DNA of 27,752 nucleotides from an uncultured Collinsella sp. (GTDB taxonomy: Bacteria; Actinomycetota; Coriobacteriia; Coriobacteriales; Coriobacteriaceae), in contig CABQHT010000022.1 in assembly GCA_902464035.1 (NCBI GenBank), forward strand, positions 1 through 27,752. The letters run 5' to 3'. The position numbers and the translations under genes are program-made. This document shows, piece by piece, positions 14,427 through 22,072 of the stretch. How positions within the stretch are numbered: the first letter of the stretch is position 1; the number at the start of each line of letters is the position of its first letter. The notes below the pieces were generated by a model. That model did no database searches. It was not told the DNA's origin and was given only the letters and a program-made list of their open reading frames with translations.

Positions 14427-14845
14427 CGTTACATGAGTTCAACTGTGCTCACGGTTCCAGCAAACCTCAAAGCGCAGGGTCGATCAGCATCCGGCCGTAA
14501 CGGCGGTGCCAGAAACACCACGAGCTCCAATAAAGCTGTCATGCAGTAAGTCTTAGTTGGCTTGCATGTCAACACGTAGCAGTCTTACAGCTGTTTGCGT
14601 GCGGTCCAGTTTTGTACCCGCTTGACTGGCTCGCACGCAGCCAGCTGGGGTTGTGGGCAAACTTGCGATACACGCCTGCAGCCTCAGCGCTGCATTTATA
14701 CATACCGTTCACGGTGGGGCAGAGCCACGTGCTTGTCTGACTGGGCTCAGGGTTTGAATATGGAGCGCCTTCGCGCACAAGCGCCCTGGCGAAGCCATAC
14801 CCAAACCCCGTGAGCCACACGTAAGACAGCAAGGGGGTGGTGCTC
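14427..14845 (+). promoter_or_regulatory. Long structured 5' leader upstream of the LoaP/NusG-like gene
   Basis: About 420 nt with no credible ORF and two strong stem-loops. One spans 14596-14639, with TGCGTGCG/CGCACGCA arms and an inner CCAGT/ACTGG. The second spans 14744-14816, an imperfect long stem: GGCTCA-GGGTTT with AAACCCCGTGAGCC, then TATGG/CCATA, then CTTCGC/GCGAAG. The second ends 29 nt before the likely start codon. LoaP-type antiterminators are known to act through hairpins in the leader RNA of their operon; assigning that role here is inference. Confidence 0.5.
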
Positions 14846-15391
14846 GTGTGGTATGTGATTCAGGTCATTAACGGTCGCGAAGATGTAATGCGCGAGCGCA
14901 TCGAGCGCATGGTGCCGGCGAGCGCCATGCAGGAGCTCTTTTATCCCCAATTTCAAACCGAGATCAAAGTACACGGCGAATGGGTCAATACGACCAAGCC
15001 GCTCTTTCCCGGTTATCTTATCTGCGACACGGCAGATCCCCGTACCGTGCAACAGTATCTGCTGCGTATGGACGACTTTGCCCGTGTGTTATCCCAGGAC
15101 GGTCAGTTTGTGCCGCTGGCAAAAGAAGAGGTCCAGCTTATTGGCGGCTTTACGCATAGGGGAGACCGCGTAGTGCCCATGAGCGAGGCCCTAAAAGACG
15201 GTGACCAGGTCATAGTGACGGCAGGTCCACTGTTGGGCCACGAAGGCCTTATCAAAACCATTAACAGACGCAAGAGCACTGCTTATTTGGAGCTCGACCT
15301 TTGCGGTCGACGCGTGACTACGCGCGTTGGCCTCGCCGTGCTTTCGGCCGAGCAGCGCGTAATGCGAAACCTTAAAAAGGCGATCGCCTAG
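14846..15391 (+). CDS. loaP: Specialised NusG paralogue, LoaP-like transcription antiterminator
   Basis: A 181-residue NusG-family protein. The NGN domain starts MWYVIQVINGREDVMRERIE and contains PLFPGYLICD; the C-terminal KOW domain is LKDGDQVIVTAGPLLGHEG onward, with VGLAVLSAEQR near the end. Housekeeping NusG is normally beside secE and ribosomal genes; this one is first in a polysaccharide operon, which is the LoaP/RfaH/UpxY situation, and by phylum LoaP is the best fit. It likely binds elongating RNA polymerase and lets it read the long 12-gene unit past internal terminators. I chose the GTG at 14846, which gives the family start WYVIQV and sits 8 nt after AAGGGGG; GTGs at 14837 and 14840 are too close to it. 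Confidence 0.82.
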   Translation: MWYVIQVINGREDVMRERIERMVPASAMQELFYPQFQTEIKVHGEWVNTTKPLFPGYLICDTADPRTVQQYLLRMDDFARVLSQDGQFVPLAKEEVQLIGGFTHRGDRVVPMSEALKDGDQVIVTAGPLLGHEGLIKTINRRKSTAYLELDLCGRRVTTRVGLAVLSAEQRVMRNLKKAIA

Positions 15392-15442
15392 CTGCAGACG
15401 GTCGCTACTCAGAACAGGGAGGATCCCCGACCCGGGGACGAA

Positions 15443-16207
15443 GTGTTGGAAGAGAACGTGTCGGATAAAACTCAATATACAACGGATACGCCCGCGGGGG
15501 CGGCGCTGATTGCTCAGGCCATGGACCGGCGTGAGGGCGCCGGCCGCTACAAGGCTATGCAATCCATCATGGACTGGGACCGCTCGCGCCTGGCCTACAG
15601 AGCCGTGAAGCGCGCGTTCGACATCGTTTTCAGCGGTGCCGCGCTCGTCGTCATCGCGATCCCCAGCCTAATTCTCGCCGCGGCCATCCGGTTGGAGAGC
15701 GAGGGTTGCCCCTTCTACAGCCAGATCCGCGTGGGTCAGACGCGCCCCGACGGCAGCCTGAGCACCTTCCGTATGTGGAAGTTCCGCTCCATGTACAGGG
15801 ACGCCGACGAGCGCCTCGCCGAGCTCAAGGAGCAAAACGAGATCGCCGGCGCCATGTTCAAGATGAAGGAGGACCCCCGCGTCACCAAGATCGGCAAGTT
15901 TATCCGCAAGCATTCCATCGATGAGTTCCCGCAGTTCCTGAACGTGTTCCTGGGGCAGATGTCCGTCGTGGGCCCGCGCCCGCCGCTCCCGAATGAGGTG
16001 GCGCAGTACACCGAGTACGACCTGCAGCGCTTGGCCGTGAAGCCCGGGATTACCGGCTGGTGGCAGGTCACGGACCGTAACTCGACCGGCTTTGACGGCA
16101 TGGTACAGCGAGATCTTGAGTACATTGCGAGGCGTGGCATTCTCACCGACTTAAGGATTATCGCCCTCACCGTTATTGAAGTAATCACGGGAAAGGGTGC
16201 ATTTTAG
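15443..16207 (+). CDS. Initiating phosphoglycosyl transferase (bacterial sugar transferase family)
   Basis: Transfers a sugar-1-phosphate from a UDP-sugar to undecaprenyl phosphate at the inner membrane, starting repeat-unit assembly. A hydrophobic segment after KRAFDIVFSGAALVVIAIPS (near residues 55-80) forms the membrane anchor of monotopic phosphoglycosyl transferases. The catalytic domain follows with TFRMWKFRSMYRDADE, IRKHSIDEFPQFLNVFLG and MSVVGPRPPLP, then KPGITGWWQV. 254 residues. The GTG at 15443 is the longest reading, with GGGGA upstream; starts a few codons later are possible. The stop overlaps the next start by one base (TAGTG). The sugar is not determinable; a 2-acetamido-sugar fits the context. 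Confidence 0.9.
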   Translation: MLEENVSDKTQYTTDTPAGAALIAQAMDRREGAGRYKAMQSIMDWDRSRLAYRAVKRAFDIVFSGAALVVIAIPSLILAAAIRLESEGCPFYSQIRVGQTRPDGSLSTFRMWKFRSMYRDADERLAELKEQNEIAGAMFKMKEDPRVTKIGKFIRKHSIDEFPQFLNVFLGQMSVVGPRPPLPNEVAQYTEYDLQRLAVKPGITGWWQVTDRNSTGFDGMVQRDLEYIARRGILTDLRIIALTVIEVITGKGAF

Positions 16208-16983
16208 TGCTTAAGTCCTATCATCATTATCCCGAATTAAACCGTGTGCCCGTGATCGATGTCCCGATCACGGGCACCAATATGTCTGAATGCGTCGATT
16301 TCATTACTCATAATATCGACAATCTGCATGGCGAGTATATCTGCGTCTCTAACGCCCATACGTCGGTCATGGCCCATGACGATCCCAGCTACTGGTCCTG
16401 TCAGGCTGAGTCAGTTATGTCCGTTCCCGATGGGAAGCCCCTATCGGTTGTCGGCCGAAAGACGGTCACGTCGATGGGGCGCGTGACCGGTCCGGATCTG
16501 ATGCGCGAGATTTTCAGTATTTCCGCTCATCACGGATGGAGCCATTACTTCTACGGCAACGAACAGAAAAACCTCGAGGCGCTCAAGGAATCGCTTCAGG
16601 AAGAGTATCCAGGCTTGGAAATTGCTGGCATGGAGCCTTCCGTCTTTCGTCCGCTTTCCGATGGCGAGAAACGAGACCTTTCACGACGCATTGCCGATTC
16701 TGGCGCCGACTTTGCATGGATTGCACTTGGCGCTCCGCGCCAGGAAGTCCTCATGCATGAGCTTAAAGGCGGCCCTCAGCCACTGATGATCGGCGTAGGG
16801 GGTGCCTTCAACGTCCTCGCCGGCGTGGTGCCGGAGGCACCGATTTGGATGCAGAACCTAAGTCTCGAGTGGCTATACCGCCTGATGCAGGAGCCGAAGC
16901 GATTATTCAAACGATATCTCGTTACTAATACCAAATTTCTCTTTTACCAGTTCACGGGCGCTAAACGCAAGGAAGGCAAGTAG
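16207..16983 (+). CDS. WecG/TagA/CpsF-family glycosyltransferase (GT26)
   Basis: Adds the second sugar to an undecaprenyl-diphosphate-linked acceptor at the cytoplasmic face. Family landmarks: YICVSNAHTSVMAHDD, VMSVPDGKPLSVVGR (Asp in PDG), GRVTGPDLM, HYFYGNEQKNLEAL, DFAWIALGAPRQEVLM and MIGVGGAFNVLAG near the C-terminus, ending in a basic/hydrophobic helix (WLYRLMQEPKRLFKRYL) that docks to the membrane. 258 residues with a GTG start. The founding members transfer ManNAc(A); the donor here is unknown. Composition is less GC-rich than the next three genes. Confidence 0.9.
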   Translation: MLKSYHHYPELNRVPVIDVPITGTNMSECVDFITHNIDNLHGEYICVSNAHTSVMAHDDPSYWSCQAESVMSVPDGKPLSVVGRKTVTSMGRVTGPDLMREIFSISAHHGWSHYFYGNEQKNLEALKESLQEEYPGLEIAGMEPSVFRPLSDGEKRDLSRRIADSGADFAWIALGAPRQEVLMHELKGGPQPLMIGVGGAFNVLAGVVPEAPIWMQNLSLEWLYRLMQEPKRLFKRYLVTNTKFLFYQFTGAKRKEGK

Positions 16984-18042
16984 ATGAAACCCACCACCGC
17001 ATTCAAGGACAAGACCCTCATGATCACGGGCGGCACCGGCTCGTTCGGCAACACCGTGCTCAAGCACTTCATGAACACCGACCTGGCCGAGATCCGAATC
17101 TTTTCCCGCGACGAGAAGAAGCAGGACGACATGCGCCACCGCCTGCAGGAGAAGTCCCCGGAGCTCGCCTCCAAGGTGCGCTTCTTCATCGGCGACGTCC
17201 GCGACGCCCAGTCGGTGCGCGACGCCATGCACGGCGTGGACTACATCTTCCACGCCGCCGCCCTCAAGCAGGTCCCCTCCTGCGAGTTCTTCCCCATGGA
17301 GGCCGTGCGCACCAACGTCATCGGCACGGACAACGTGCTGCACGCCGCCATCGAGGAGGGCGTGGACCGCGTCGTGTGCCTTTCGACCGACAAGGCCGCC
17401 TACCCCATCAACGCCATGGGCAAGTCCAAGGCCATGATGGAGTCCATCATCTACGCCAACGCCCGAAACGGCGCCGGCCGCACCACCATCTGCTGCACCC
17501 GTTACGGCAACGTCATGTGCAGCCGCGGCAGCGTCATCCCGCTGTTCATCGACCGCATCCGCAAGGGCGAGCCGCTGACGGTCACCGACCCCAACATGAC
17601 CCGCTTCCTCATGAACCTGGATGAGGCGGTCGACCTGGTGCAGTTCGCCTTCGAGCACGCCAACCCCGGCGACCTGTTCATCCAGAAGGCCCCTGCTTCC
17701 ACCATCGGCGACCTCGCCGAGGCGGTCCAGGAGGTCTTCGGCCGCGTGGGCACCCAGGTAATCGGCACCCGCCACGGCGAGAAGCTCTTCGAGACCCTCA
17801 TGACCCGCGAGGAGCGCCTGCGCGCCGAGGACATGGGCGGCTACTACCGCGTGGCCTGCGACTCGCGCGACCTGAACTACGACAAGTTCGTCGTGGACGG
17901 CGAGGTGGAGACCCAGGCCGACGAGTCCTACACCTCCCACAACACGGAGCGTCTCGACGTGGCGGGCACCATCGCCAAGATCAAGACCGCCGAGTACGTG
18001 CAGCTTGCCCTGGAGGGCCGCGAGCACGAGGCGGTGCAGTAG
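16984..18042 (+). CDS. capE: UDP-N-acetylglucosamine 4,6-dehydratase/5-epimerase (CapE/FnlA type)
   Basis: An extended SDR enzyme with the Rossmann motif ITGGTGSFGNTVLKHF near residues 14-29, IFSRDEKKQDDMRHRL, FHAAALKQVPSCEFFP, LSTDKAAYPINAMGKSKAMM and TRYGNVMCSRGSVIPLF. It converts UDP-GlcNAc to a 4-keto-6-deoxy intermediate and inverts C5, the first step towards UDP-L-FucNAc. The MGKSKAMM segment replaces the usual YxxxK of many SDRs, as is typical for this subfamily. 352 residues. It directly precedes the reductase and 2-epimerase of the same route. Codons end almost always in C or G, setting capEFG apart from the flanks. Confidence 0.92.
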   Translation: MKPTTAFKDKTLMITGGTGSFGNTVLKHFMNTDLAEIRIFSRDEKKQDDMRHRLQEKSPELASKVRFFIGDVRDAQSVRDAMHGVDYIFHAAALKQVPSCEFFPMEAVRTNVIGTDNVLHAAIEEGVDRVVCLSTDKAAYPINAMGKSKAMMESIIYANARNGAGRTTICCTRYGNVMCSRGSVIPLFIDRIRKGEPLTVTDPNMTRFLMNLDEAVDLVQFAFEHANPGDLFIQKAPASTIGDLAEAVQEVFGRVGTQVIGTRHGEKLFETLMTREERLRAEDMGGYYRVACDSRDLNYDKFVVDGEVETQADESYTSHNTERLDVAGTIAKIKTAEYVQLALEGREHEAVQ

Positions 18043-18043
18043 G

Positions 18044-19261
18044 GTGCGCGTCCTCGTCACCGGCGCCAGGGGATTCGTCGGCAGGAACCTCTGCTGCGCC
18101 CTCAAGAACATTAGGGACGGCAAGGACCGCCGCGAAAGGTACGCGGGCCTGCTCCCCCTCGAGGTCATGGAGTACGACGTCGACTCGACGCCCGAGGAGC
18201 TGGACGGCTACTGCTCCCGCGCCGACTTCGTCTTCAACCTCGCCGGCGTCAACCGCCCCGAGGACCAGTCCGAGTTCATGGAGGGCAACTTCGGGTTCGC
18301 CTCCACGCTGCTCGACGCCCTGGAGCGCCACGGCAACACGTGCCCCGTCATGCTCTCCAGCTCCGCGCAGGCGAGCCTCTCGGGCCGCTTCGAGGGATCG
18401 GTCTACGGCGAGTCGAAGCTGGCGGGGGAGGGCCTGTTCCGCGAGTACTCCGAGAGGACCGGCGCGCCGGTGCTCATCTACCGCTTCCCGAATCTCTACG
18501 GCAAGTGGTGCCGCCCGCGCTACAACTCCGCCGTGGCCACCTTCTGCGACGCCATCGCCAACGGCCGACCCTACACCGTTAACGACCCCAATGTCGAGCT
18601 GGAGCTCCTCTACATCGACGACCTGGTCGGCGAGATGCTGGGCGCGCTGCTCGGCGAGGAGCACCGCTGCGGCTACGAGGGACTGGAGCGCGTTGACGGT
18701 GACGGGTTCTGCTACGTCCCCGGGACCGACGTGAGGACCCTGGGCGAGATCGTCTACCTGCTGGGCAGCTTCCGCGACAGCCGCGAGACGCTTTCGGTGC
18801 CGGACCTTTCCGAGGGCTCCTTCTCCAAGAAACTCTGGAGCACGTTCCTTTCCTACTACGAGCCGGGCCGCTTCGCCTACGGCCTTAAGCCCAACATGGA
18901 TGAACGAGGCTCGTTCACCGAGTTCCTGCGCACGCCGGAGCGCGGCCAGGTCTCCATCAACGTCTCGAAGCCCGGCATCACCAAGGGCAACCACTGGCAC
19001 ATGAGCAAGTGGGAGAGGTTCCTGGTGGTCTCCGGCACCGCCTCCATCAAGCTGAGGAAGGTGGGCGAGGATGCCGGCGGCAACCCGTTCCCCGTCGACG
19101 AGTACATCGTCTCGGGCTCGGACATGCGCGCCGTGGAGATGATCCCCGGCTACACGCACTCCATCACCAACCTGTCCGACACCGAGGACCTCGTGACGGT
19201 CATGTGGGCCAACGAACCCTTCGACCCAGAGAACCCCGACACCTACTACGAGGAGGTCTAG
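18044..19261 (+). CDS. capF: Bifunctional reductase with C-terminal cupin (CapF/FnlB type)
   Basis: The second enzyme of the UDP-L-FucNAc route, reducing the 4-keto sugar after cupin-assisted C3 epimerisation. The N-terminal SDR domain begins VRVLVTGARGFVGRNL and contains FVFNLAGVNRPEDQSEF, VYGESKLAGEGLF and YRFPNLYGKWCRPRYN. The C-terminal cupin (about residues 290-405) has GSFTEFLRTPERGQVSI, TKGNHWHMSKWERFLVVSG with the metal-binding His residues, and PGYTHSITN. 405 residues. The GTG at 18044 is chosen because the Rossmann motif starts at once there, and it leaves a 1-nt gap after capE; a longer reading from 18005 would overlap capE with non-homologous residues. Confidence 0.9.
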   Translation: MRVLVTGARGFVGRNLCCALKNIRDGKDRRERYAGLLPLEVMEYDVDSTPEELDGYCSRADFVFNLAGVNRPEDQSEFMEGNFGFASTLLDALERHGNTCPVMLSSSAQASLSGRFEGSVYGESKLAGEGLFREYSERTGAPVLIYRFPNLYGKWCRPRYNSAVATFCDAIANGRPYTVNDPNVELELLYIDDLVGEMLGALLGEEHRCGYEGLERVDGDGFCYVPGTDVRTLGEIVYLLGSFRDSRETLSVPDLSEGSFSKKLWSTFLSYYEPGRFAYGLKPNMDERGSFTEFLRTPERGQVSINVSKPGITKGNHWHMSKWERFLVVSGTASIKLRKVGEDAGGNPFPVDEYIVSGSDMRAVEMIPGYTHSITNLSDTEDLVTVMWANEPFDPENPDTYYEEV

Positions 19262-19265
19262 CCGC

Positions 19266-20447
19266 ATGGGCAAGGACTATTCCGACATCGCATTCAAGGA
19301 CGACGGCCGCCTGAAGCTACTCATCATCGTGGGCACCCGCCCCGAGGTCATCCGCCTGTCCGAGGTCATCAAGAAGTGCCGCCGCCACTTCGACTGCCTA
19401 CTGGCGCATACCGGGCAGAACTACGACTATACGCTCAACGGCATCTTCTTCCGCGACCTGTCGCTGGACGACCCCGACGTCTACCTGGACGCCGTGGGCG
19501 CCGACCTGGGCGAGACGGTCGGAAACATCATCGCGGCGAGCTACAAGCTCATGGTCCAGGTGGAGCCCGACGCCCTGCTGATCCTGGGCGACACCAACAG
19601 CTGCCTGTCCGCCATCGCGGCAAAGCGCCTGCACATCCCCATCTTCCACATGGAGGCAGGCAACCGCTGCAAGGACGAGTGCCTGCCCGAGGAGACCAAC
19701 CGCCGCATCGTCGACGTGATCTCCGACGTCAACCTGGCCTACTCCGAGCACGCCCGCCGCTACCTCAAGGACACCGGCTGCGCCCCCGAGCGCACCTACG
19801 TCATGGGCTCGCCCATGGCCGAGGTCCTGCGCGCGAACCTGGGCAAGATCGAGGGCTCCGATATCCTCTCCGAGCTCGGCTTGGAGCCCAAGCGCTACAT
19901 GCTGCTCTCGGCGCACCGCGAGGAGAACATCGACACGGAGGCGAACTTCACGAGCCTGTTCACCGCCATCAACGCGCTCGCGGAGAAGTACGACATGCCG
20001 ATCCTGTACTCCTGCCACCCGCGCTCCCGCAAGCGCCTGGAGGCCACCGGCTTTCAGCTCGACCCGCGCGTGCGCATGCACGAGCCCATGGGCTTCCACG
20101 ACTACAACTGCCTGCAGATGAACGCCTTCGCCGTGGTCTCCGACTCCGGCACCCTGCCCGAGGAGTCGAGCTTCTTCGCGAGCGTCGGCCGCCCGTTCCC
20201 GGCGGTGTGCATCCGCACCTCTACGGAGCGCCCCGAGGCGCTGGACAAGGCCTGTTTCACGCTGGCCGGCATCTCCGAGAGGGGTCTGCTGCAGGCCGTC
20301 CATACGGCCGTCGAGCTCGACGCGGAGGGGTCGCTGCCCGAGGCGCCCGTTCCCGACTACGCCGACGAGACCGTGTCCACCAAGGTGGTCAAGATCATCC
20401 AGAGCTACACCGGCGTCGTGGACAAGATGGTGTGGAGGAAGGCTTAA
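19266..20447 (+). CDS. capG: UDP-N-acetyl sugar 2-epimerase (CapG/FnlC type)
   Basis: A GT-B-fold epimerase of the WecB family. It carries KLLIIVGTRPEVIRLSEVIK, LLAHTGQNYDYTLNGIFF, LILGDTNSCLSAIAAKR, IFHMEAGNRCKDECLPEE, LLSAHREENID and VVSDSGTLPEESSFF. The CKDECLPEETNRR segment and the position after capEF favour CapG/FnlC, which gives UDP-L-FucNAc by C2 epimerisation, over WecB, which makes UDP-ManNAc. 393 residues. It starts 4 nt after capF, consistent with tight coupling, and shares the extreme GC-rich codon use of capEF. Confidence 0.9.
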   Translation: MGKDYSDIAFKDDGRLKLLIIVGTRPEVIRLSEVIKKCRRHFDCLLAHTGQNYDYTLNGIFFRDLSLDDPDVYLDAVGADLGETVGNIIAASYKLMVQVEPDALLILGDTNSCLSAIAAKRLHIPIFHMEAGNRCKDECLPEETNRRIVDVISDVNLAYSEHARRYLKDTGCAPERTYVMGSPMAEVLRANLGKIEGSDILSELGLEPKRYMLLSAHREENIDTEANFTSLFTAINALAEKYDMPILYSCHPRSRKRLEATGFQLDPRVRMHEPMGFHDYNCLQMNAFAVVSDSGTLPEESSFFASVGRPFPAVCIRTSTERPEALDKACFTLAGISERGLLQAVHTAVELDAEGSLPEAPVPDYADETVSTKVVKIIQSYTGVVDKMVWRKA

Positions 20448-20449
20448 TA

Positions 20450-20944
20450 ATGGATTTCGCCTATAGGATCCTCGACGGAGTCTCCCGTGCTTATAACAAG
20501 CTACTTCTTATGCCCTCGCTACGACGCTCCTTTGCTTCATGCGGCGAGAAAGTGACACTCGGCCGCCGCAGCGAGATCTCCGGAGCGGGAAATATCTACA
20601 TGGGTCACGACGTGTACCTGGGTCCCAGAACAACGCTGCTCACGACCCGAGCGAAAATTCGCATCGGCGACTATGTCATGAGCGGACCTAACTTAACCGT
20701 GGTTACAGGTGACCACCGCACGGATATTCTTGATCGTCCCATGATGGAACTTACAGATGAGGAGAAGACTCCCGATAACGACCAAGATGTCGTTATCGGT
20801 AACGACGTGTGGATGGGCTGTGGCGTAACGATCCTCAAGGGTGTCCATATCTCTGATCACTGCGTAATTGCCGCTGGCGCCGTCGTGACCAAAGATGTGG
20901 AGCCTGAGTATTCAATTTGGGGGGGGTTCCCGCTCGCTGCCTAG
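20450..20944 (+). CDS. Hexapeptide-repeat O-acetyltransferase, C-terminal end shifted at a G8 tract
   Basis: A left-handed beta-helix acetyltransferase of the Maa/LacA/NodL/WcaF group, probably acetylating a sugar of the repeat unit. Repeats run from VTLGRRSEISGAGNIYMG through VYLGPRTTLLTT, IRIGDYVMSG, VVTGDHR (catalytic His), VVIGNDVWMGCGVTILKG and CVIAAGAVVTKDV. The ATG at 20450 has AAGG 7 nt upstream. As sequenced the protein ends EYSIWGGFPLAA after an 8-G run (20919-20926). Adding one G restores IWGGVPARCLGSRLK, the conserved family ending, with a stop at 20977-20979 overlapping the next gene. So it is either a phase-variable or sequencing-level frameshift, or a slightly shortened but working protein. 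Confidence 0.82.
   Translation: MDFAYRILDGVSRAYNKLLLMPSLRRSFASCGEKVTLGRRSEISGAGNIYMGHDVYLGPRTTLLTTRAKIRIGDYVMSGPNLTVVTGDHRTDILDRPMMELTDEEKTPDNDQDVVIGNDVWMGCGVTILKGVHISDHCVIAAGAVVTKDVEPEYSIWGGFPLAA
20919..20926 (+). repeat. G8 homopolymer tract inside the acetyltransferase gene
   Basis: Eight consecutive G residues, 16 bases before the stop codon. One more G would switch the reading frame to the conserved WGGVPAR ending. Tracts of this length are typical slipped-strand sites in surface-polysaccharide genes of other bacteria. Confidence 0.7.
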
Positions 20945-20965
20945 GTTCGCGGCTTAAGGATGACG

Positions 20966-22072
20966 ATGGTTTCAGTTGATAATAGAGTGAACGCGAAAGT
21001 TCTGATGGTCGGCCCCGACCTTTCTCTGCATGGCGGGATTGTCTCCGTCGTACGGGGCTATCTTGATGGAGGTCTCCCTGAGGCATGCGACGCCTTCGAG
21101 TACCTGGGGACGGGGGTCGGTTCCTCAAAATTCGGTAAGTCTCTCGCATTTACGCGGGCGCTAGCGCGCTATGTGAGGGTTATGTCTTCCTATGACATCA
21201 TTCACCTACACATTAGTGCCCGTGGGTCCTACAAACGTAAGTCAATTATGGCCCGTATGGCACATAAAGCAGGCAAGTACGTGATACTGCACGATCACGA
21301 CGGGGAGTTTAAGAAGGCTTTTGAAGAGGGTGGAGACGCCTACCGTCGTGACGTAAGGGAGACCTTTGGCATCGCCGACCGAGTTGTGGTTTTGTCGGAA
21401 GAGTGGCGTGACTACTTTGCAGAAAACGTTTGTGACTCTGAAAAGATTGACGTTGTCCATAACGGTGTTAAAGTGCCGGCGCAGCCGTGCTCACCTTGTT
21501 CGCGTCAAGACGTCCTGTTTTTAGGACGTCTTGACGCGAACAAGAGCCCGGATGTTCTCTTGCGCGCGTCAAGAGAAGTCCTGTCGCGTTTCTCGGAGAC
21601 TAAAATTGTCTTTGGCGGAGACGGTGAAATCGAGAAGAACAAAGCGCTCGCTGAGGAGCTAGGCATTGCTGACCGCTGCGAGTTTTGCGGCTGGGTCACC
21701 GGTGGCGAACGCGAAGCCCTGTTCGAGCGGGCCGCGGTGTACTGCCTTCCCTCTAAGAATGAAGGTATGCCCATGAGCGTTCTCGAGGCAATGTCTCACG
21801 GTATACCCACCATAGCCACAGCCGTCGGCGGAGTACCACGGCTCATTGAAAGCGGCACTAATGGATTCCTTATCAAAGTCGACGATGTCAATAACCTCGC
21901 TCTTTTAATTAATAAGTTGTTGTTCGATTCTGAACTTCGGAAAGAAATAGGCGATGCTGGAAGAAAAGTTGTTGCCAATCGATTTAATTCCAAACATTCA
22001 ATTGAACAAATACTAAATCTGTACAAAGAAACAGATTCATGCATTCAATATGGCAGCAGGGATGATGAATGA
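20966..22072 (+). CDS. GT4-family glycosyltransferase
   Basis: A retaining GT-B glycosyltransferase of the capsule operon, acting in the cytoplasm on the lipid-linked repeat unit. The N-domain has VLMVGPDLSLHGGIVSVVRG and IIHLHISARGSYKRKS; the C-domain has VLFLGRLDANKSPDVLLRA, FGGDGEIEKNKAL, CEFCGWVTGGERE, YCLPSKNEGMPMSVLEAMSH (EX7E donor site) and PTIATAVGGVPRLIESG. 368 residues from the ATG at 20966, chosen because AAGGA lies 5-6 nt upstream; an ATG at 20960 would leave no spacing. Codons 177-193 contain a perfect 22-bp inverted repeat at the DNA level (listed separately). The 3' third drifts to AT-rich codons towards the polymerase gene, whose ATG overlaps its stop (ATGA). Confidence 0.9.
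   Translation: MVSVDNRVNAKVLMVGPDLSLHGGIVSVVRGYLDGGLPEACDAFEYLGTGVGSSKFGKSLAFTRALARYVRVMSSYDIIHLHISARGSYKRKSIMARMAHKAGKYVILHDHDGEFKKAFEEGGDAYRRDVRETFGIADRVVVLSEEWRDYFAENVCDSEKIDVVHNGVKVPAQPCSPCSRQDVLFLGRLDANKSPDVLLRASREVLSRFSETKIVFGGDGEIEKNKALAEELGIADRCEFCGWVTGGEREALFERAAVYCLPSKNEGMPMSVLEAMSHGIPTIATAVGGVPRLIESGTNGFLIKVDDVNNLALLINKLLFDSELRKEIGDAGRKVVANRFNSKHSIEQILNLYKETDSCIQYGSRDDE
21495..21544 (+). repeat. Perfect 22-bp inverted repeat inside the GT4 coding sequence
   Basis: The left arm 21495-21516 and right arm 21523-21544 are exact reverse complements over 22 bp, with loop GTTTTT (21517-21522). The right arm encodes the conserved GRLDANK segment; the left arm encodes the variable stretch just before VLFLG, which suggests the left arm was copied from the right. 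The arms contain TCAAGACGTCCT and AGGACGTCTTGA. No T-run follows the right arm on the plus strand. Confidence 0.9.

Noticed and set aside
14569..14832. Minus-strand frame of 87 residues across the leader
   Set aside because: It overlaps the two stem-loops of the leader and has no coding character.
16903..19273. Two long minus-strand frames (421 and 430 residues) opposite capE and capF
   Set aside because: They arise from extreme third-position GC of capE and capF; composition is Val/Gly/Ala/His-heavy without any recognisable domain.
19376..20944. 522-residue plus-strand open frame overlapping capG and the acetyltransferase gene
   Set aside because: The first 350 residues are Arg/Pro/Ala/Gly-rich shadow translation of capG in another frame; only the last part (from 20450) is a real protein.
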